This document shows, piece by piece, positions 25,338 through 35,110 of a DNA stretch of 64,000 nucleotides (within the stretch, counting starts at the first letter, position 1; each line of letters opens with the position of its first letter). The DNA is from Chitinophagaceae bacterium (GTDB lineage: Bacteria; Bacteroidota; Bacteroidia; Chitinophagales; Chitinophagaceae). The stretch lies in NCBI GenBank assembly GCA_016719815.1, contig JADJYK010000014.1, positions 62,001 through 126,000 of the forward strand, given 5' to 3'. The notes beneath the pieces are model-generated. The model made no database searches. It was not told where the DNA came from and saw only the letters and a list, made by a program, of their open reading frames with translations. Position numbers and translations under genes: made by a program.

Positions 25338-27275
25338 CTAAAGTCTTCCGTTTTTAATTTCTTCAACAATGCCGGGATCCAGCAACGTTGTGGTATCCCC
25401 CAGATTTGATGTATCTCCTTCTGCAATTTTCCGCAGAATACGACGCATAATTTTTCCACTTCTTGTTTTAGGCAGACCGGATACAAACTGAATTTTGTCC
25501 GGCTTGGCAATGGGCCCGATAATTCTTGTAACGGTTTGTAAAATATCCTGGCGGGTCAGGTTTTCATCGCTGTGCAAATGCTCAAAAATTACAAAGGCAT
25601 ACACACCCTGCCCTTTAATATCATGCGGGTAACCCACTACAGCACTTTCCACAACACCGGCATGCATATTAATTGCATTTTCAACCTCTGCCGTGCCAAG
25701 CCGGTGACCGCTTACGTTTAGCACATCATCCACCCTTCCTGTAATACGATAATTTCCTTTTTCATCTTTCATTGCTCCGTCACCGGTAAAATAAAGATTT
25801 TCATAGGCAGAGAAATAGTTTGTGCGGCATCTCTCATGGTCACCATATGTGGTTCGTATTGTTGATGGCCATGGTGCCTTTATACAGAGATTACCTTTTA
25901 TAATACCATTTTCATCTCTTTCCGTTATTTCGTTGCCATTTTCATCAACCAGTATTGGCTGAACACCCGGTAACGGCAATGATGCCCAGCTCGGAATAGC
26001 CGGTGTAACACCTGCAAGATTTGAAATCAGCACACCACCGGTTTCAGTTTGCCACCATGTATCTACAATCGGGCACCTGTTTTTACCAATATTATCATCA
26101 TACCAATGCCATGCTTCTTCATTGATTGGTTCACCAACAGTACCCAATATTCTTAATGAAGACAGGTCTTTGCCTTTTATCGGGTCAAGTCCAAAGCCCA
26201 TCAGGCTCCTGATAGCAGTAGGGGCTGTGTAAAGAATATTTACTTTGTGCCTGTCAACAATATCCCAGAACCTGCCCGCATCCGGCCATGTAGGAATTCC
26301 TTCAAACATCAGCGAAGTACCCCCGGCACTTAACGGGCCATAAATAATATAACTGTGTCCTGTAATCCATCCGATATCTGCCGTACAAAAATGTACATCA
26401 CCCGGTTGATATTGAAATGTGTTTACAAAAGTGTAATTCGTCCACACCATATAACCGGCAGAGCTGTGTACAACTCCTTTTGGTTTTCCGGTACTGCCGG
26501 AGGTATATAATATAAATAAAGGATCTTCTGCATCCATTTCTTCTGCCGGGAAATAGACTTTTCCATCTTTCTCAACCTGGTGTTCTGCATGTTCCATTTC
26601 ATCTTCCCACCACACATCACGGCCTTTGAGCATGGATACCGGAGTTCTTGTCCGGGTATATACGATTACTTTTTTAACACTGCGGTTACCAATCAAGGCA
26701 TCATCAATAATGCTTTTCAGCGGAATATCTTTATTACCCCTGAAAGCGCCATCACAGGTGATAATAAATTCTGCATCTGCATCATATAACCTGTCAGCAA
26801 TACTCTGCGCACTGAACCCTCCGAATATTACACTGTGGATAGCTCCAATTCTTGCACAGCCCAATACGGCATACACCAGTTCAGGAATCATTCCCATATA
26901 AATGCAAACTCTGTCACCCTTTTTAACACCGAGGTTATGCAGCATTTGAGCCACCTGGCACACCCTTTTATGTAACCTGTTGTACGTAACAATTCTCACC
27001 CTTTCTTCGGGATTGTTGGGCTCCCAGATTATGGCCGGTTTTTCACCCATTGAGGCAAGATGCCGGTCAATACAATTCTCGGTAATATTGAGTTTACCAT
27101 TTATAAACCACTCTACTTTGGGTTCTTTAAAATTCCAGTTAAGGACTTTGTCCCACTTTTTCTTCCACTGAAAGTTTGAGGCCACTTCATCCCAAAACTC
27201 TTCGGGATTTTCAACACTCCGCTTATATTCTTGATGATACTGATCAAGCGTCCTTATCTGATAGGGATATGCCAT
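25338..27275 (-). CDS. acs: Acetyl-CoA synthetase (AMP-forming)
   Basis: Activates acetate to acetyl-CoA through acetyl-AMP. The 645-residue length and landmarks fit Acs exactly: N-terminal Trp-rich WNFKEPKVEWFINGKLN, P-loop LYTSGSTGKPKGVVH, DVHFCTADIGWITGHSYI, DTWWQTETGGVLIS, YFTGDGAMKDEKGNYRITGR and the C-terminal catalytic Lys in GLPKTRSGKIMRR, the residue acetylated for control in other bacteria. It is transcribed away from an MHS-type transporter, which may share its promoter region; a divergent acs-transporter arrangement suggests uptake and use of a carboxylate. The frame is intact. Confidence 0.97.
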   Translation of the reverse strand: MAYPYQIRTLDQYHQEYKRSVENPEEFWDEVASNFQWKKKWDKVLNWNFKEPKVEWFINGKLNITENCIDRHLASMGEKPAIIWEPNNPEERVRIVTYNRLHKRVCQVAQMLHNLGVKKGDRVCIYMGMIPELVYAVLGCARIGAIHSVIFGGFSAQSIADRLYDADAEFIITCDGAFRGNKDIPLKSIIDDALIGNRSVKKVIVYTRTRTPVSMLKGRDVWWEDEMEHAEHQVEKDGKVYFPAEEMDAEDPLFILYTSGSTGKPKGVVHSSAGYMVWTNYTFVNTFQYQPGDVHFCTADIGWITGHSYIIYGPLSAGGTSLMFEGIPTWPDAGRFWDIVDRHKVNILYTAPTAIRSLMGFGLDPIKGKDLSSLRILGTVGEPINEEAWHWYDDNIGKNRCPIVDTWWQTETGGVLISNLAGVTPAIPSWASLPLPGVQPILVDENGNEITERDENGIIKGNLCIKAPWPSTIRTTYGDHERCRTNYFSAYENLYFTGDGAMKDEKGNYRITGRVDDVLNVSGHRLGTAEVENAINMHAGVVESAVVGYPHDIKGQGVYAFVIFEHLHSDENLTRQDILQTVTRIIGPIAKPDKIQFVSGLPKTRSGKIMRRILRKIAEGDTSNLGDTTTLLDPGIVEEIKNGRL

Positions 27276-27409
27276 AACAACCGATTTTGAAAACTAAAAA
27301 TACGTATCTGATTTTAAATATCCTTTTATATATAAAGCGAAAATCATAAACCCGCTGCAAATACAAATTTTCTCCATTCCCGATATTCAAAATATATTAT
27401 CTTCCCGAA

Positions 27410-28937
27410 ATGAACGAAAACGGCATTATCAGAAGAGTTATAGCTGCATCATCTGTGGGCACCATGATTGAGTGGTATGATTTTTACATCTTTGGAATGC
27501 TTGCCAAAACAATTTCCACCCAGTTTTTTCCTGAAGGTAACAGCACCGCAGCTTTGCTAAGCACATTGGCCATTTTCGCCGCAGGGTTTATTGTAAGGCC
27601 ATTCGGGGCTTTGGTATTTGGTAGGCTGGGCGACCTGATAGGGAGAAAACATACTTTCCTGGTAACACTCCTGCTTATGGGAGGCTCTACTTTTTTGATT
27701 GGGTTGGTACCCGGTTATAAATCAATCGGCATTGCTGCTCCCATTATTGTATTGTTATTAAGACTTATCCAGGGGCTTGCCCTTGGCGGTGAATATGGAG
27801 GTGCCGCCACTTATGTTGCCGAGCATTCGCCTGCACACAAGAGAGGATTTTATACCTCCTGGATACAGACCACTGCCACACTTGGCCTGTTTGTGGCATT
27901 GGGAATAATCATGGCCGTTAAACTGAACATGAGCGATGCTTCATTCAATGCCGAATGGGGCGGCTGGCGGTATCCGTTCTGGATTTCTATCTTACTGGTG
28001 GCCGTATCAGTTTACATACGGCTGAAGATGTCTGAATCACCGCTATTTTCAAAACTCAAAGAAGAAGGCAAAACTTCAGTTAACCCGTTAAAAGAAAGTT
28101 TCAGCCACAAGGCAAATTTTAAAATGGTGCTGGTGGCCTTGTTTGGTGCGGTGATGGGGCAAGGCGTTATCTGGTACACCGGTCAGTTTTATGCACAGAA
28201 TTTTTTAGAAACCAAATGTAACCTTGAGTTTGAGCAAAGCCGCACTATTATGCTATGGGCTATTGCATTTGCCACACCTTTCTTTGTATTCTTTGGTTGG
28301 CTGAGCGACAGGATTGGCAGAAAATGGATAATGCTGGCGGGAATGTTGCTGGGAGTGATTCTATATAGACCAATATTCAGTACGTTTTTGAAAGATACCA
28401 GGTCGGGAAATTATGAGAATAAGTTGGTTATCGAGAAATACAACTTGTTATCAAGAACCGCCCAACTTACAAAAGACCGAAAGACTCACTAATTACAAAA
28501 GAAGTGATAATTAGCTACTCAAATGGGCTGGTAGAAAAAACTAAGTTTACTGATACAGTAATATGGAGAGAACAGAAATTTGAACCGAAAAGAAAAATTA
28601 TTTCCAGCCAAAAAACACTTCCGGGTAATACCTATTGGAAATTTGTAATGCTTGTTTTCATTCTCATCCTTTTTGTCACCATGGTTTACGGCCCAATTGC
28701 GGCATTCCTGGTAGAAATCTTCCCGACAAAAATCCGCTACACATCTATGTCGTTGCCTTACCATATTGGTAATGGTGTGTTTGGCGGCCTGGTGCCTTTA
28801 TAGGTTTGCTGCTTACTACCAGTTTCCCTGATGATGCACTGGTAGGGCTTTGGTACCCGATAGGTATTGCCGCTTTGTGTTTTATCATCGGTGCAGTGTA
28901 TTTGTCTAACAAGATTGATGAAAATGTTGACGATTAA
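27410..28937 (+). CDS. MFS transporter of the metabolite:H+ symporter (MHS/ProP-like) family, two frameshifts
   Basis: About 510 residues. Typical MHS wording: VGTMIEWYDFYIFGMLAK, FIVRPFGALVFGRLGDLIGR, LIQGLALGGEYGGAATYVAE, RGFYTSWIQTTATLGLFVAL and FFGWLSDRIGRKW. After the eighth helix there is an inserted soluble loop with Lys/Thr-rich sequence, usual in Bacteroidota members, then LFVTMVYGPIAAFLVEIFP and IRYTSMSLPYHIGNGVFGG. The frame breaks inside that loop near 28490 and again near 28800. MHS carriers move dicarboxylates, proline, betaine or similar. Divergent acs makes a small organic acid attractive as substrate, but this is inference. Confidence 0.85.
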
Positions 28938-28946
28938 AATATTAGT

Positions 28947-29195
28947 ATGAACAAAATAAAAAGATACTTAGGAATAATATGGCTGCTGCTGGCGCCTGCC
29001 GTTATCTGGTTTTTAACTGACAGGGCCATTGTACATATTGACCCCGCCGGTAAAAAAGACATTAATAACCCGGTAATCTGGATAATCATCATTGGTATTT
29101 TCACGCCTATTGCTATTGGCCTGATGATTTTTGGCTGGTATGCATTCAAAGGCGAGTATGACCACCTGCCCGAAAGTTCGGAAGAATTGGAATAA
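28947..29195 (+). CDS. Small two-helix membrane protein
   Basis: 82 residues with two hydrophobic helices (YLGIIWLLLAPAVIWFLT and VIWIIIIGIFTPIAIGLMIF) and an acidic tail ending YDHLPESSEELE. Proteins with this shape and tail commonly follow MFS transporters in Bacteroidota, and here it starts 10 bases after the transporter stop, so it is probably an accessory subunit. I do not assign a function. Confidence 0.75.
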   Translation: MNKIKRYLGIIWLLLAPAVIWFLTDRAIVHIDPAGKKDINNPVIWIIIIGIFTPIAIGLMIFGWYAFKGEYDHLPESSEELE

Positions 29196-29225
29196 ATAAC
29201 CAGCCGCATGTTATACCGAAAATAA

Positions 29226-29260
29226 GAAAATGGGTTACGATGCTGTAACCCATTTTCTTT
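29226..29260. terminator. Bidirectional terminator
   Basis: GAAAATGGGTTAC (29226-29238) and GTAACCCATTTTC (29245-29257) form a perfect 13-base stem with a six-base loop, with T-rich ends on both strands. It serves the transporter unit on plus and the carbonic anhydrase unit on minus. Confidence 0.9.
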
Positions 29261-29261
29261 C

Positions 29262-29951
29262 TTAGTGCCGCAATTCAGCTAAACTGAAATCAGGATTTTT
29301 TTCATCCCTGATGTATTCCACATCATGATAAAATTCCACGATACCCGTATCAATATTATACATAGCTCCCACAACTCCTATCTCCCCTTTCTCCACCATT
29401 TGTTCAATAATATAGCTTCTTTCAATTACGCTTTTAACATTCCTGCGAACATTGATGGCCGAGACATTTTCCACAAATTCCCCATTCCCGGAGTTTCTCT
29501 GTTCCATATCCTTTGTTATTCTTTCAGCATACACTGCAGGCTGAAGTTTTGAAAGAACCTCAGTAATATTTCCCATCTCCACATGGTCGCAGGCACCTTT
29601 TACGGCACCACATTTTGTGTGCCCCAATACCACCAAGAGTTTAGAACCGGCCACCTTGCAGGCAAACTCCATGCTGCCCAGAATATCAGTATTAACAATA
29701 TTTCCTGCAATTCGGATACTGAAAATATCCCCAAGTCCCTGGTCAAAAATCAACTCTGCTGATGTGCGGCTGTCCATGCAACTCAATATGGCAGCAAAAG
29801 GCCATTGCCCGTCACGGGTGGCATTCACCTGCGCCAGCAAATCCCGTTGCGCTTTTAAATTTCTGACAAACCTTTCGTTACCTTCTTTCAAAATGTTTAA
29901 GGCCATTCTTGGTGTTAAACCTGATTGTGTGTCTTTTGTATGTACTCTCAT
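29262..29951 (-). CDS. Beta-class carbonic anhydrase (SulP-linked)
   Basis: Interconverts CO2 and bicarbonate. The zinc ligands and dyad are visible in ILSCMDSRTSAELIFDQGLG (Cys, Asp-Ser-Arg) and VVLGHTKCGAVKGACDH (His, Cys). Length 229 fits bacterial beta-CAs. The N-terminus (TPRMALNILKEGNERFVRN) is that of the cytosolic family. It lies 18 bases downstream of a SulP-type transporter gene on the same strand, a known pairing in which the transporter moves bicarbonate and the anhydrase equilibrates it. The frame is intact. Confidence 0.93.
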   Translation of the reverse strand: MRVHTKDTQSGLTPRMALNILKEGNERFVRNLKAQRDLLAQVNATRDGQWPFAAILSCMDSRTSAELIFDQGLGDIFSIRIAGNIVNTDILGSMEFACKVAGSKLLVVLGHTKCGAVKGACDHVEMGNITEVLSKLQPAVYAERITKDMEQRNSGNGEFVENVSAINVRRNVKSVIERSYIIEQMVEKGEIGVVGAMYNIDTGIVEFYHDVEYIRDEKNPDFSLAELRH

Positions 29952-29969
29952 TTTATTTATTTTTTTAAG

Positions 29970-31585
29970 TTAATGTACAGACTGTACATGTGAATAGTTT
30001 TCCATCTGGTAGGCTTCTTTAAACCCTTTTAATTGCAGCTTAATATTCTTAAGCGGTGCTTTAATATCCCTGAACTCTTTTATCAGTTCCAGTACATCAT
30101 AATCAATGTACATGGTACTGGATGCGTCAATAACTACCGAAGAATTTTCCGGCATCTGGTCAAGAGTTTTCCGTATAGCCGCTTTGTTTAAAATGAAACT
30201 TCTTCAGAAAGGCGGATATTGATAATATCTCCTTCATGGTGATTTTCTGAATGGAAGAAGTAAGAATTCTTCAGGTTGCCATATAAAATAGAAGCTGTTG
30301 CTGCAACTATTCCCGACATGACACCCACCAGCAGCCCTTTACCACTCAATGATGGAATAACAGCAAACAAATCAACTCCTATAATAATCACAACCGTTAC
30401 TATAAATGGAAAGAACTGGTATTTGCCCGCATTCCAAAAGTTTTTGAAGATAGAAGGTTTCGCCAGTTTATAGCCAGTTAAAAGAAGAATAGCTGCCAAA
30501 GCCGACAGAGGTATTTTATTCAGCAGCGATGGGATAAGTATAATTGAAATCAGTAGCAGCAAACCATGTATTATCGAAGACAACTTTGATTTTGCTCCCG
30601 AATTAACATTGGCACTGCTTCTTACAATTACACTGGTAACCGGCAATCCGCCAATCAATCCTGCAACAGAATTACCAATACCTTGGGCTATCAGCTCCCT
30701 GTTGGTGCTGGTTACACGGCGCTGCGGGTCCAGGTTGTCTACAGCTTCGATGCTTAACAGTGTTTCAAGTGATGCAATAATGGCTATCACCACACCATAA
30801 ACGATAACTGTACTGTTAAGAAGTCCGCTGAAATCCGGTAAAGTAAAAAAGCTGAAGAACTCATTTGCGTCGCTGGCAACTTTTATTTGCACCAAATGCT
30901 CGTTTTGAACTGCAAACCTGCTTCCCGTTTTAATCCAGATTTCATTAACTAACACTGCAACAATGACAGCCACAAGTGCCCCGGGAATAAACTTTACCCT
31001 CCTTTTAATAAACGGTTTCTCCCAGGCAATCATAATAATTATTGACAGCAGGCACAAAAGAAAAACGCCAATATCTATATGCTGTAATGGCTGCAGCAAC
31101 TCATGCAGGTCTTCCTGGCCAAAAGGCATCAGTTCGGTAATATTCCCTTTTGAATCTTTATCGTATCCAAATGCATGAGGTATTTGCTTCGCAATAATCA
31201 GAATACCGATACTTGTCAGCATCCCTTTAATCACACTGCCCGGTATATAATTGGCAATACCGCCCAGCTTTGCCACACCAAGCAGAATTTGCAGTATGCC
31301 TGCCAGCAGCACAGCACTCAAAAACAAACTAAAATCACCAATTGTGGTTATTGCCCCCAGCACAAGGGCAGCTAATCCTGCAGCCGGGCCGCTTACACTA
31401 AGAGGGGAATTACTGAAACTGGCAATTACAACTCCTCCAATAATGCCCGAAATAATGCCGCTGAAAAAAGGTGCACCGCTGGCCAGCGAAATACCCAGGC
31501 ACAGTGGCAGCGCCACCAGAAACACAACCAAACCCGAAGGTAAATCCGAACCAATACTTGCAAATAAACTTTTCTTAGAACTCAT
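29970..31585 (-). CDS. SulP-family inorganic anion transporter with STAS domain (one frameshift)
   Basis: Inner-membrane carrier of about 538 residues. DLPSGLVVFLVALPLCLGIS is the SulP entry helix, followed by SVSGPAAGLAALVLGAIT, IPGSVIKGMLTSIGILI, SLETLLSIEAVDNLDPQRR and GLIGGLPVTSVIVRSSANVN. The frame stops at 30188 after LSEEVSF; the adjoining frame carries the cytosolic STAS domain (SSVVIDASSTMYIDYDVLEL), so one base was lost near 30190. The start MSSKKSLFASIG at 31585 is preferred over an upstream one. Pairing with beta-CA suggests bicarbonate transport, as in BicA-type proteins, rather than sulfate. Confidence 0.87.
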
Positions 31586-31690
31586 AAATTCATAAATACT
31601 TTTTGTCCGGATACACAAATACCCGAACCGTTAATAAAAAATAGATAACAACAGGGCTAATACCTGTTTAGCCAGAATAAGTAGTGTGAA

Positions 31691-32059
31691 TTATGAGAAG
31701 TTTGGAGGAGGTACAAGCAATTCGCCATGAAAAGCAATGTATGTTTCAGCATCATGGCATTTGTACGACTTTGATGCTATTGAAAAAAACAGTGTAGTGG
31801 CATGAAACTCATGCAGGAACTCTTCGGTAAGAGAATTACCCGAAGGCACCTTCTCTTCCTGTGAATTGCCAAAAGGATTTGATTCTTCTTCATTTGCAGG
31901 CAGTTCGGTATCCACATTTGTTAACTGCTGATATTTAATGTTTTCCTGCTGGCTGGCAAATACAAAGGGATTACTTACAGTAAGCCATAACAATGTTACC
32001 GACATAAAAAATGCGGACCATTTATTAAACAAACTGTATGTAACTTTTCCTTTTTTCAT
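31691..32059 (-). CDS. Hypothetical exported protein near the carbonate cluster
   Basis: About 122 residues from MKKGKVTYSLF at 32059 (an in-frame start 13 codons upstream is possible). An N-terminal hydrophobic helix (WSAFFMSVTLLWLTVSNPFV) acts as signal or anchor, followed by an acidic Asn/Glu-rich stretch and the tail HATTLFFSIASKSYKCHDAE ending HGELLVPPPNFS. I do not recognise the family. It lies just upstream of the SulP gene on the same strand and shares the divergent control region with the second carbonic anhydrase, so a link with carbonate handling is possible. Confidence 0.5.
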   Translation of the reverse strand: MKKGKVTYSLFNKWSAFFMSVTLLWLTVSNPFVFASQQENIKYQQLTNVDTELPANEEESNPFGNSQEEKVPSGNSLTEEFLHEFHATTLFFSIASKSYKCHDAETYIAFHGELLVPPPNFS

Positions 32060-32177
32060 CAAGGGCTGCAAAATAGTGTTTTCGGTATATTTATCCAAAC
32101 CATTATCAATTCCAAGAAAAAATATGAATATTTGAATAACAAACCATTAACAATCATCAGCTTAAAATGTTCAAATA

Positions 32178-32813
32178 ATGAAGCCATACGAAATATTACT
32201 GCAGGAAAATAAGGAATGGGCTGCCAAAAAGTTGGCAGAAAATCCAGCGTATTTTGAGCGGCTAGTGCATGTGCAAACACCTGAATTCCTCTGGATTGGT
32301 TGCAGTGATAGCAGGGTTCCCCCCGATCAAATAACACAAACTGATCCAGGCGAAATTTTTATTCACCGTAATGTGGCAAATCTTGTTGTGAATACTGACG
32401 TAAACCTAATGAGTGTACTTGACTTCGCCGTAAACCATCTTAAAGTAAAGCATATTGTGGTATGTGGCCATTATGGTTGTGGCGGTATTAAAGCCGCCAT
32501 GAGCAATAAAGATTACAATCAGGCGCTGAATATGTGGTTGCAAAATATTAAAGACATTTACCGTATTCACCGAAAAGAAATAGATGAATTGCAAAATGAA
32601 GAACAAAAGCAGAAATTTCTTACTGAGCTAAATGTAAAAGAGCAGGTTTTTAACCTTGCTAAAACTGCCATTATCCAAAAAGCATGGAATGCTGATAAAC
32701 GGCCCGATCTGCATGGATGGGTTTATGATTTACACGATGGGATAATTCATCCGATAGTGGAATTAAATGCAGGCACTGATATTGATCCCCTTTACGAGTT
32801 TCACCATCTTTAA
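32178..32813 (+). CDS. Beta-class carbonic anhydrase (Can-like)
   Basis: A second beta-CA of 211 residues, closer to the E. coli Can type: WIGCSDSRVPPDQITQTDPG (zinc Cys and the Asp-Arg dyad), FIHRNVANLVVNTDVNLMSV and VVCGHYGCGGIKAAMSNKD (His and Cys ligands), ending HPIVELNAGTDIDPLYEFHH. It is transcribed toward nhaD and ends three bases before that gene's stop. Having two beta-CAs within 3.5 kb points to a dedicated inorganic-carbon or pH module. Confidence 0.94.
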   Translation: MKPYEILLQENKEWAAKKLAENPAYFERLVHVQTPEFLWIGCSDSRVPPDQITQTDPGEIFIHRNVANLVVNTDVNLMSVLDFAVNHLKVKHIVVCGHYGCGGIKAAMSNKDYNQALNMWLQNIKDIYRIHRKEIDELQNEEQKQKFLTELNVKEQVFNLAKTAIIQKAWNADKRPDLHGWVYDLHDGIIHPIVELNAGTDIDPLYEFHHL

Positions 32814-32816
32814 ATA

Positions 32817-34100
32817 TCAGGAGAAAAACAACGAATGCTGTACAATAAAAACGGCCGCCCCAATTAGATACCCAATAAAAGCAAGCCATGCAATATTTTT
32901 TAAGTACCAGAAGAAGTCAATTTTTTCCAGTCCCATAGCCGCTACTCCGGCTGCAGAACCTATTATCAGGCTGCTGCCGCCTGTGCCTGCACAATAAGCC
33001 AGAAACTCCCAATAGTAATGATCCATTGGAAATTTGTCCAGCGGATACATTCCCTGTGCCGCAGCCACCAATGGCACATTATCAACGACAGCAGACAGCA
33101 TTCCTATTAAAACAGTAATAACCGAAATGTTACCGATTTTTTCGTCCATCCAGGCAGAAAGACTATGCAGTACATGAGTTGATTCTAAGGCTGAAATGCA
33201 TAACAATATTCCCAGAAAGAACAGGATGCTGGGCGTATCAATTTTACGAAGGGCATGATTTACAGAAAGCAGCCCTTTTTCTGCTTCATCCTTTCCGCTG
33301 TGTATTAATTCGGTTACTACCCACATCAACCCCAGTCCAAATAAAATACCCATGTAAGGAGGCAAATGTGTTATTGTCTTAAAAACCGGAACAAAAAGCA
33401 ATGATGATACTCCCAACCAGAATACTACATTTCGTTCGCTGCTGCTACTGCTCATATTCTTGTTATGAAGCGGCTCAGGTCGTTTAGTTATTGCCCCCTT
33501 CATTCGCCTGCTGATTATGTAAGCCGGCACTGCCATACAAACCACCGATGGTAAAAAAACCTTTAGTATGATATTTACGACACTTATCTGCCCGCCAATC
33601 CACAGCATGGTGGTGGTAACATCACCAATAGGTGACCATGCGCCACCGGCATTTGCCGAAATAATTACAAGACCTGTAAACATCAGCCTTTCTTTACGGT
33701 CAGATAGCAGTTTTCTCAATAGGGAAATAAGCACAATAGTAGTGGTAAGATTATCCAGTACTGCCGAAAGAAAGAAAGTAATAATAGCAACAATCCAAAC
33801 CAGTTTTTCCATACTGGTGGTTTGAATTTTCCTTGTTATCAGTTCAAACCCATCATGGGCATCTATCAGTTCCACAATTACCATTGCACCAAGTAAAAAG
33901 AACAGGATGCCGGAAACCTCGCCAAGATGTTCGCTCAGTTGACTGGTTACCTCAGCCTTATCAGCAGTGGCCAGCGCATACACCGACCAGCACAAAGTGG
34001 CCGTTAACAGCGCCGAGGCAGCTTTGTTTATCCTTAATGGATGTTCAAATGCAATAGCACCGTAACCAAACAGAAATATGATAACGAGGGCAGTAACCAT
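32817..34100 (-). CDS. nhaD: NhaD-type sodium/proton antiporter
   Basis: A 427-residue membrane protein with about 12 helices. Family landmarks are FFLLGAMVIVELIDAHDGFE, ITFFLSAVLDNLTTTIVLIS (ion-site Asp/Asn), ISANAGGAWSPIGDVTTTML and GMLSAVVDNVPLVAAAQGMY. NhaD expels sodium or lithium in exchange for protons. Beside two carbonic anhydrases and a SulP carrier, which is often sodium-coupled, it could close a sodium cycle for bicarbonate uptake. The frame is intact. Its start faces the gldA start across 70 bases. Confidence 0.92.
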   Translation of the reverse strand: MVTALVIIFLFGYGAIAFEHPLRINKAASALLTATLCWSVYALATADKAEVTSQLSEHLGEVSGILFFLLGAMVIVELIDAHDGFELITRKIQTTSMEKLVWIVAIITFFLSAVLDNLTTTIVLISLLRKLLSDRKERLMFTGLVIISANAGGAWSPIGDVTTTMLWIGGQISVVNIILKVFLPSVVCMAVPAYIISRRMKGAITKRPEPLHNKNMSSSSSERNVVFWLGVSSLLFVPVFKTITHLPPYMGILFGLGLMWVVTELIHSGKDEAEKGLLSVNHALRKIDTPSILFFLGILLCISALESTHVLHSLSAWMDEKIGNISVITVLIGMLSAVVDNVPLVAAAQGMYPLDKFPMDHYYWEFLAYCAGTGGSSLIIGSAAGVAAMGLEKIDFFWYLKNIAWLAFIGYLIGAAVFIVQHSLFFS

Positions 34101-34170
34101 TTAACAGCATTTTTAAAATAACCGGACATTTTGCAAATGTACCAAAGTACATTTTATGTAGGTTTGTAAC

Positions 34171-35079
34171 ATGTCTATCGAAGTTAAAAACCTGTTGAAA
34201 GAATATGGGGAACAAAAGGCAGTGAAAAATATATCATCCACTGTTAACAAAGGGGAAATCGTTGGCTTTCTCGGGCCCAATGGTGCCGGAAAATCAACCA
34301 CTATGAAAATAATTACCGGCTACCTGCAGCAAACAGGTGGTGAAGCATTTGTTTGTGGTATAAGCGTAGCCGAACAACCACTTGAAACAAAAAAGAAAAT
34401 CGGTTACCTGCCCGAACTGAATGCGTTGTACTACGATATGTATGTGCGGGAATATCTTGGCTTTGTTGCAGAACTGCACCAGGTTGCCAATCCTAAAGAA
34501 AAAATTGAAAACATTATTCAACTCACCGGTCTTACTGTTGAGAGCAAAAAGAAAATCGGCCAGCTTTCAAAAGGCTATAAACAACGGGTTGGCCTTGCTG
34601 CGGCTCTTATACACGACCCCGAAGTGCTGATATTAGACGAACCAACATCAGGTCTTGACCCCAACCAAATAACTGAAATAAGAGAAGTGATAAGAAAACA
34701 GGGTATAGATAAAACCGTGCTTTTCTCCTCACATATATTACAGGAAGTGGAGGCTATCTGTGACAGAGTGATTATCATTAATAAAGGCCAGATTGTAGCA
34801 GATGATAAACTGAGCAACCTGAGAACCAAAAATGCAGGCCAGCAAATAGTAAAAGTTGAGTTTAAGGAACCGGTTGAAACTGAAGCTATTCAAAAACTGG
34901 AGTGTGTTCAATCACTACACACCACTCAACAATCGCTTTTCACTATTTACTGTACAGATGCCGAACTGTTAAAACGGCAGTTGTTACAACTTGCCATCGA
35001 CAAAAGCCTGAATATTGTGTCGTTGCAAACAGAAAATCAAAGTCTCGAAGAAGTATTTAAAGCACTAACCAGGACATAG
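34171..35079 (+). CDS. gldA: ABC transporter ATP-binding protein, GldA-like
   Basis: A 302-residue ATPase with Walker A (FLGPNGAGKSTTMKIITGYL), Q-loop region IGYLPELNALYYDMYVREYL, signature IGQLSKGYKQRVGLAAALIH, Walker B LILDEPTSGLDPNQ and the switch His in LFSSHILQEVEAICDRV. The C-terminal extension ends SLEEVFKALTRT. Length and wording match GldA, the ATPase of the GldAFG complex tied to gliding in Bacteroidota, but close paralogs of other ABC-2 exporters look alike, and no gldF or gldG is adjacent. The name is therefore likely but not certain. TAGGTTTG just before the start (34159-34166) could be a -7 box, which would make the mRNA nearly leaderless. Confidence 0.72.
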   Translation: MSIEVKNLLKEYGEQKAVKNISSTVNKGEIVGFLGPNGAGKSTTMKIITGYLQQTGGEAFVCGISVAEQPLETKKKIGYLPELNALYYDMYVREYLGFVAELHQVANPKEKIENIIQLTGLTVESKKKIGQLSKGYKQRVGLAAALIHDPEVLILDEPTSGLDPNQITEIREVIRKQGIDKTVLFSSHILQEVEAICDRVIIINKGQIVADDKLSNLRTKNAGQQIVKVEFKEPVETEAIQKLECVQSLHTTQQSLFTIYCTDAELLKRQLLQLAIDKSLNIVSLQTENQSLEEVFKALTRT

Positions 35080-35110
35080 ATTTCACATAAGCTTCCTGGT
35101 TTTGAAAATT

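Noticed and set aside
34159..34166. Leaderless gldA transcript from TAGGTTTG
   Set aside because: The box is right for Bacteroidota but no -33 TTG is at proper distance, so it is mentioned only as a possibility in the gldA entry.
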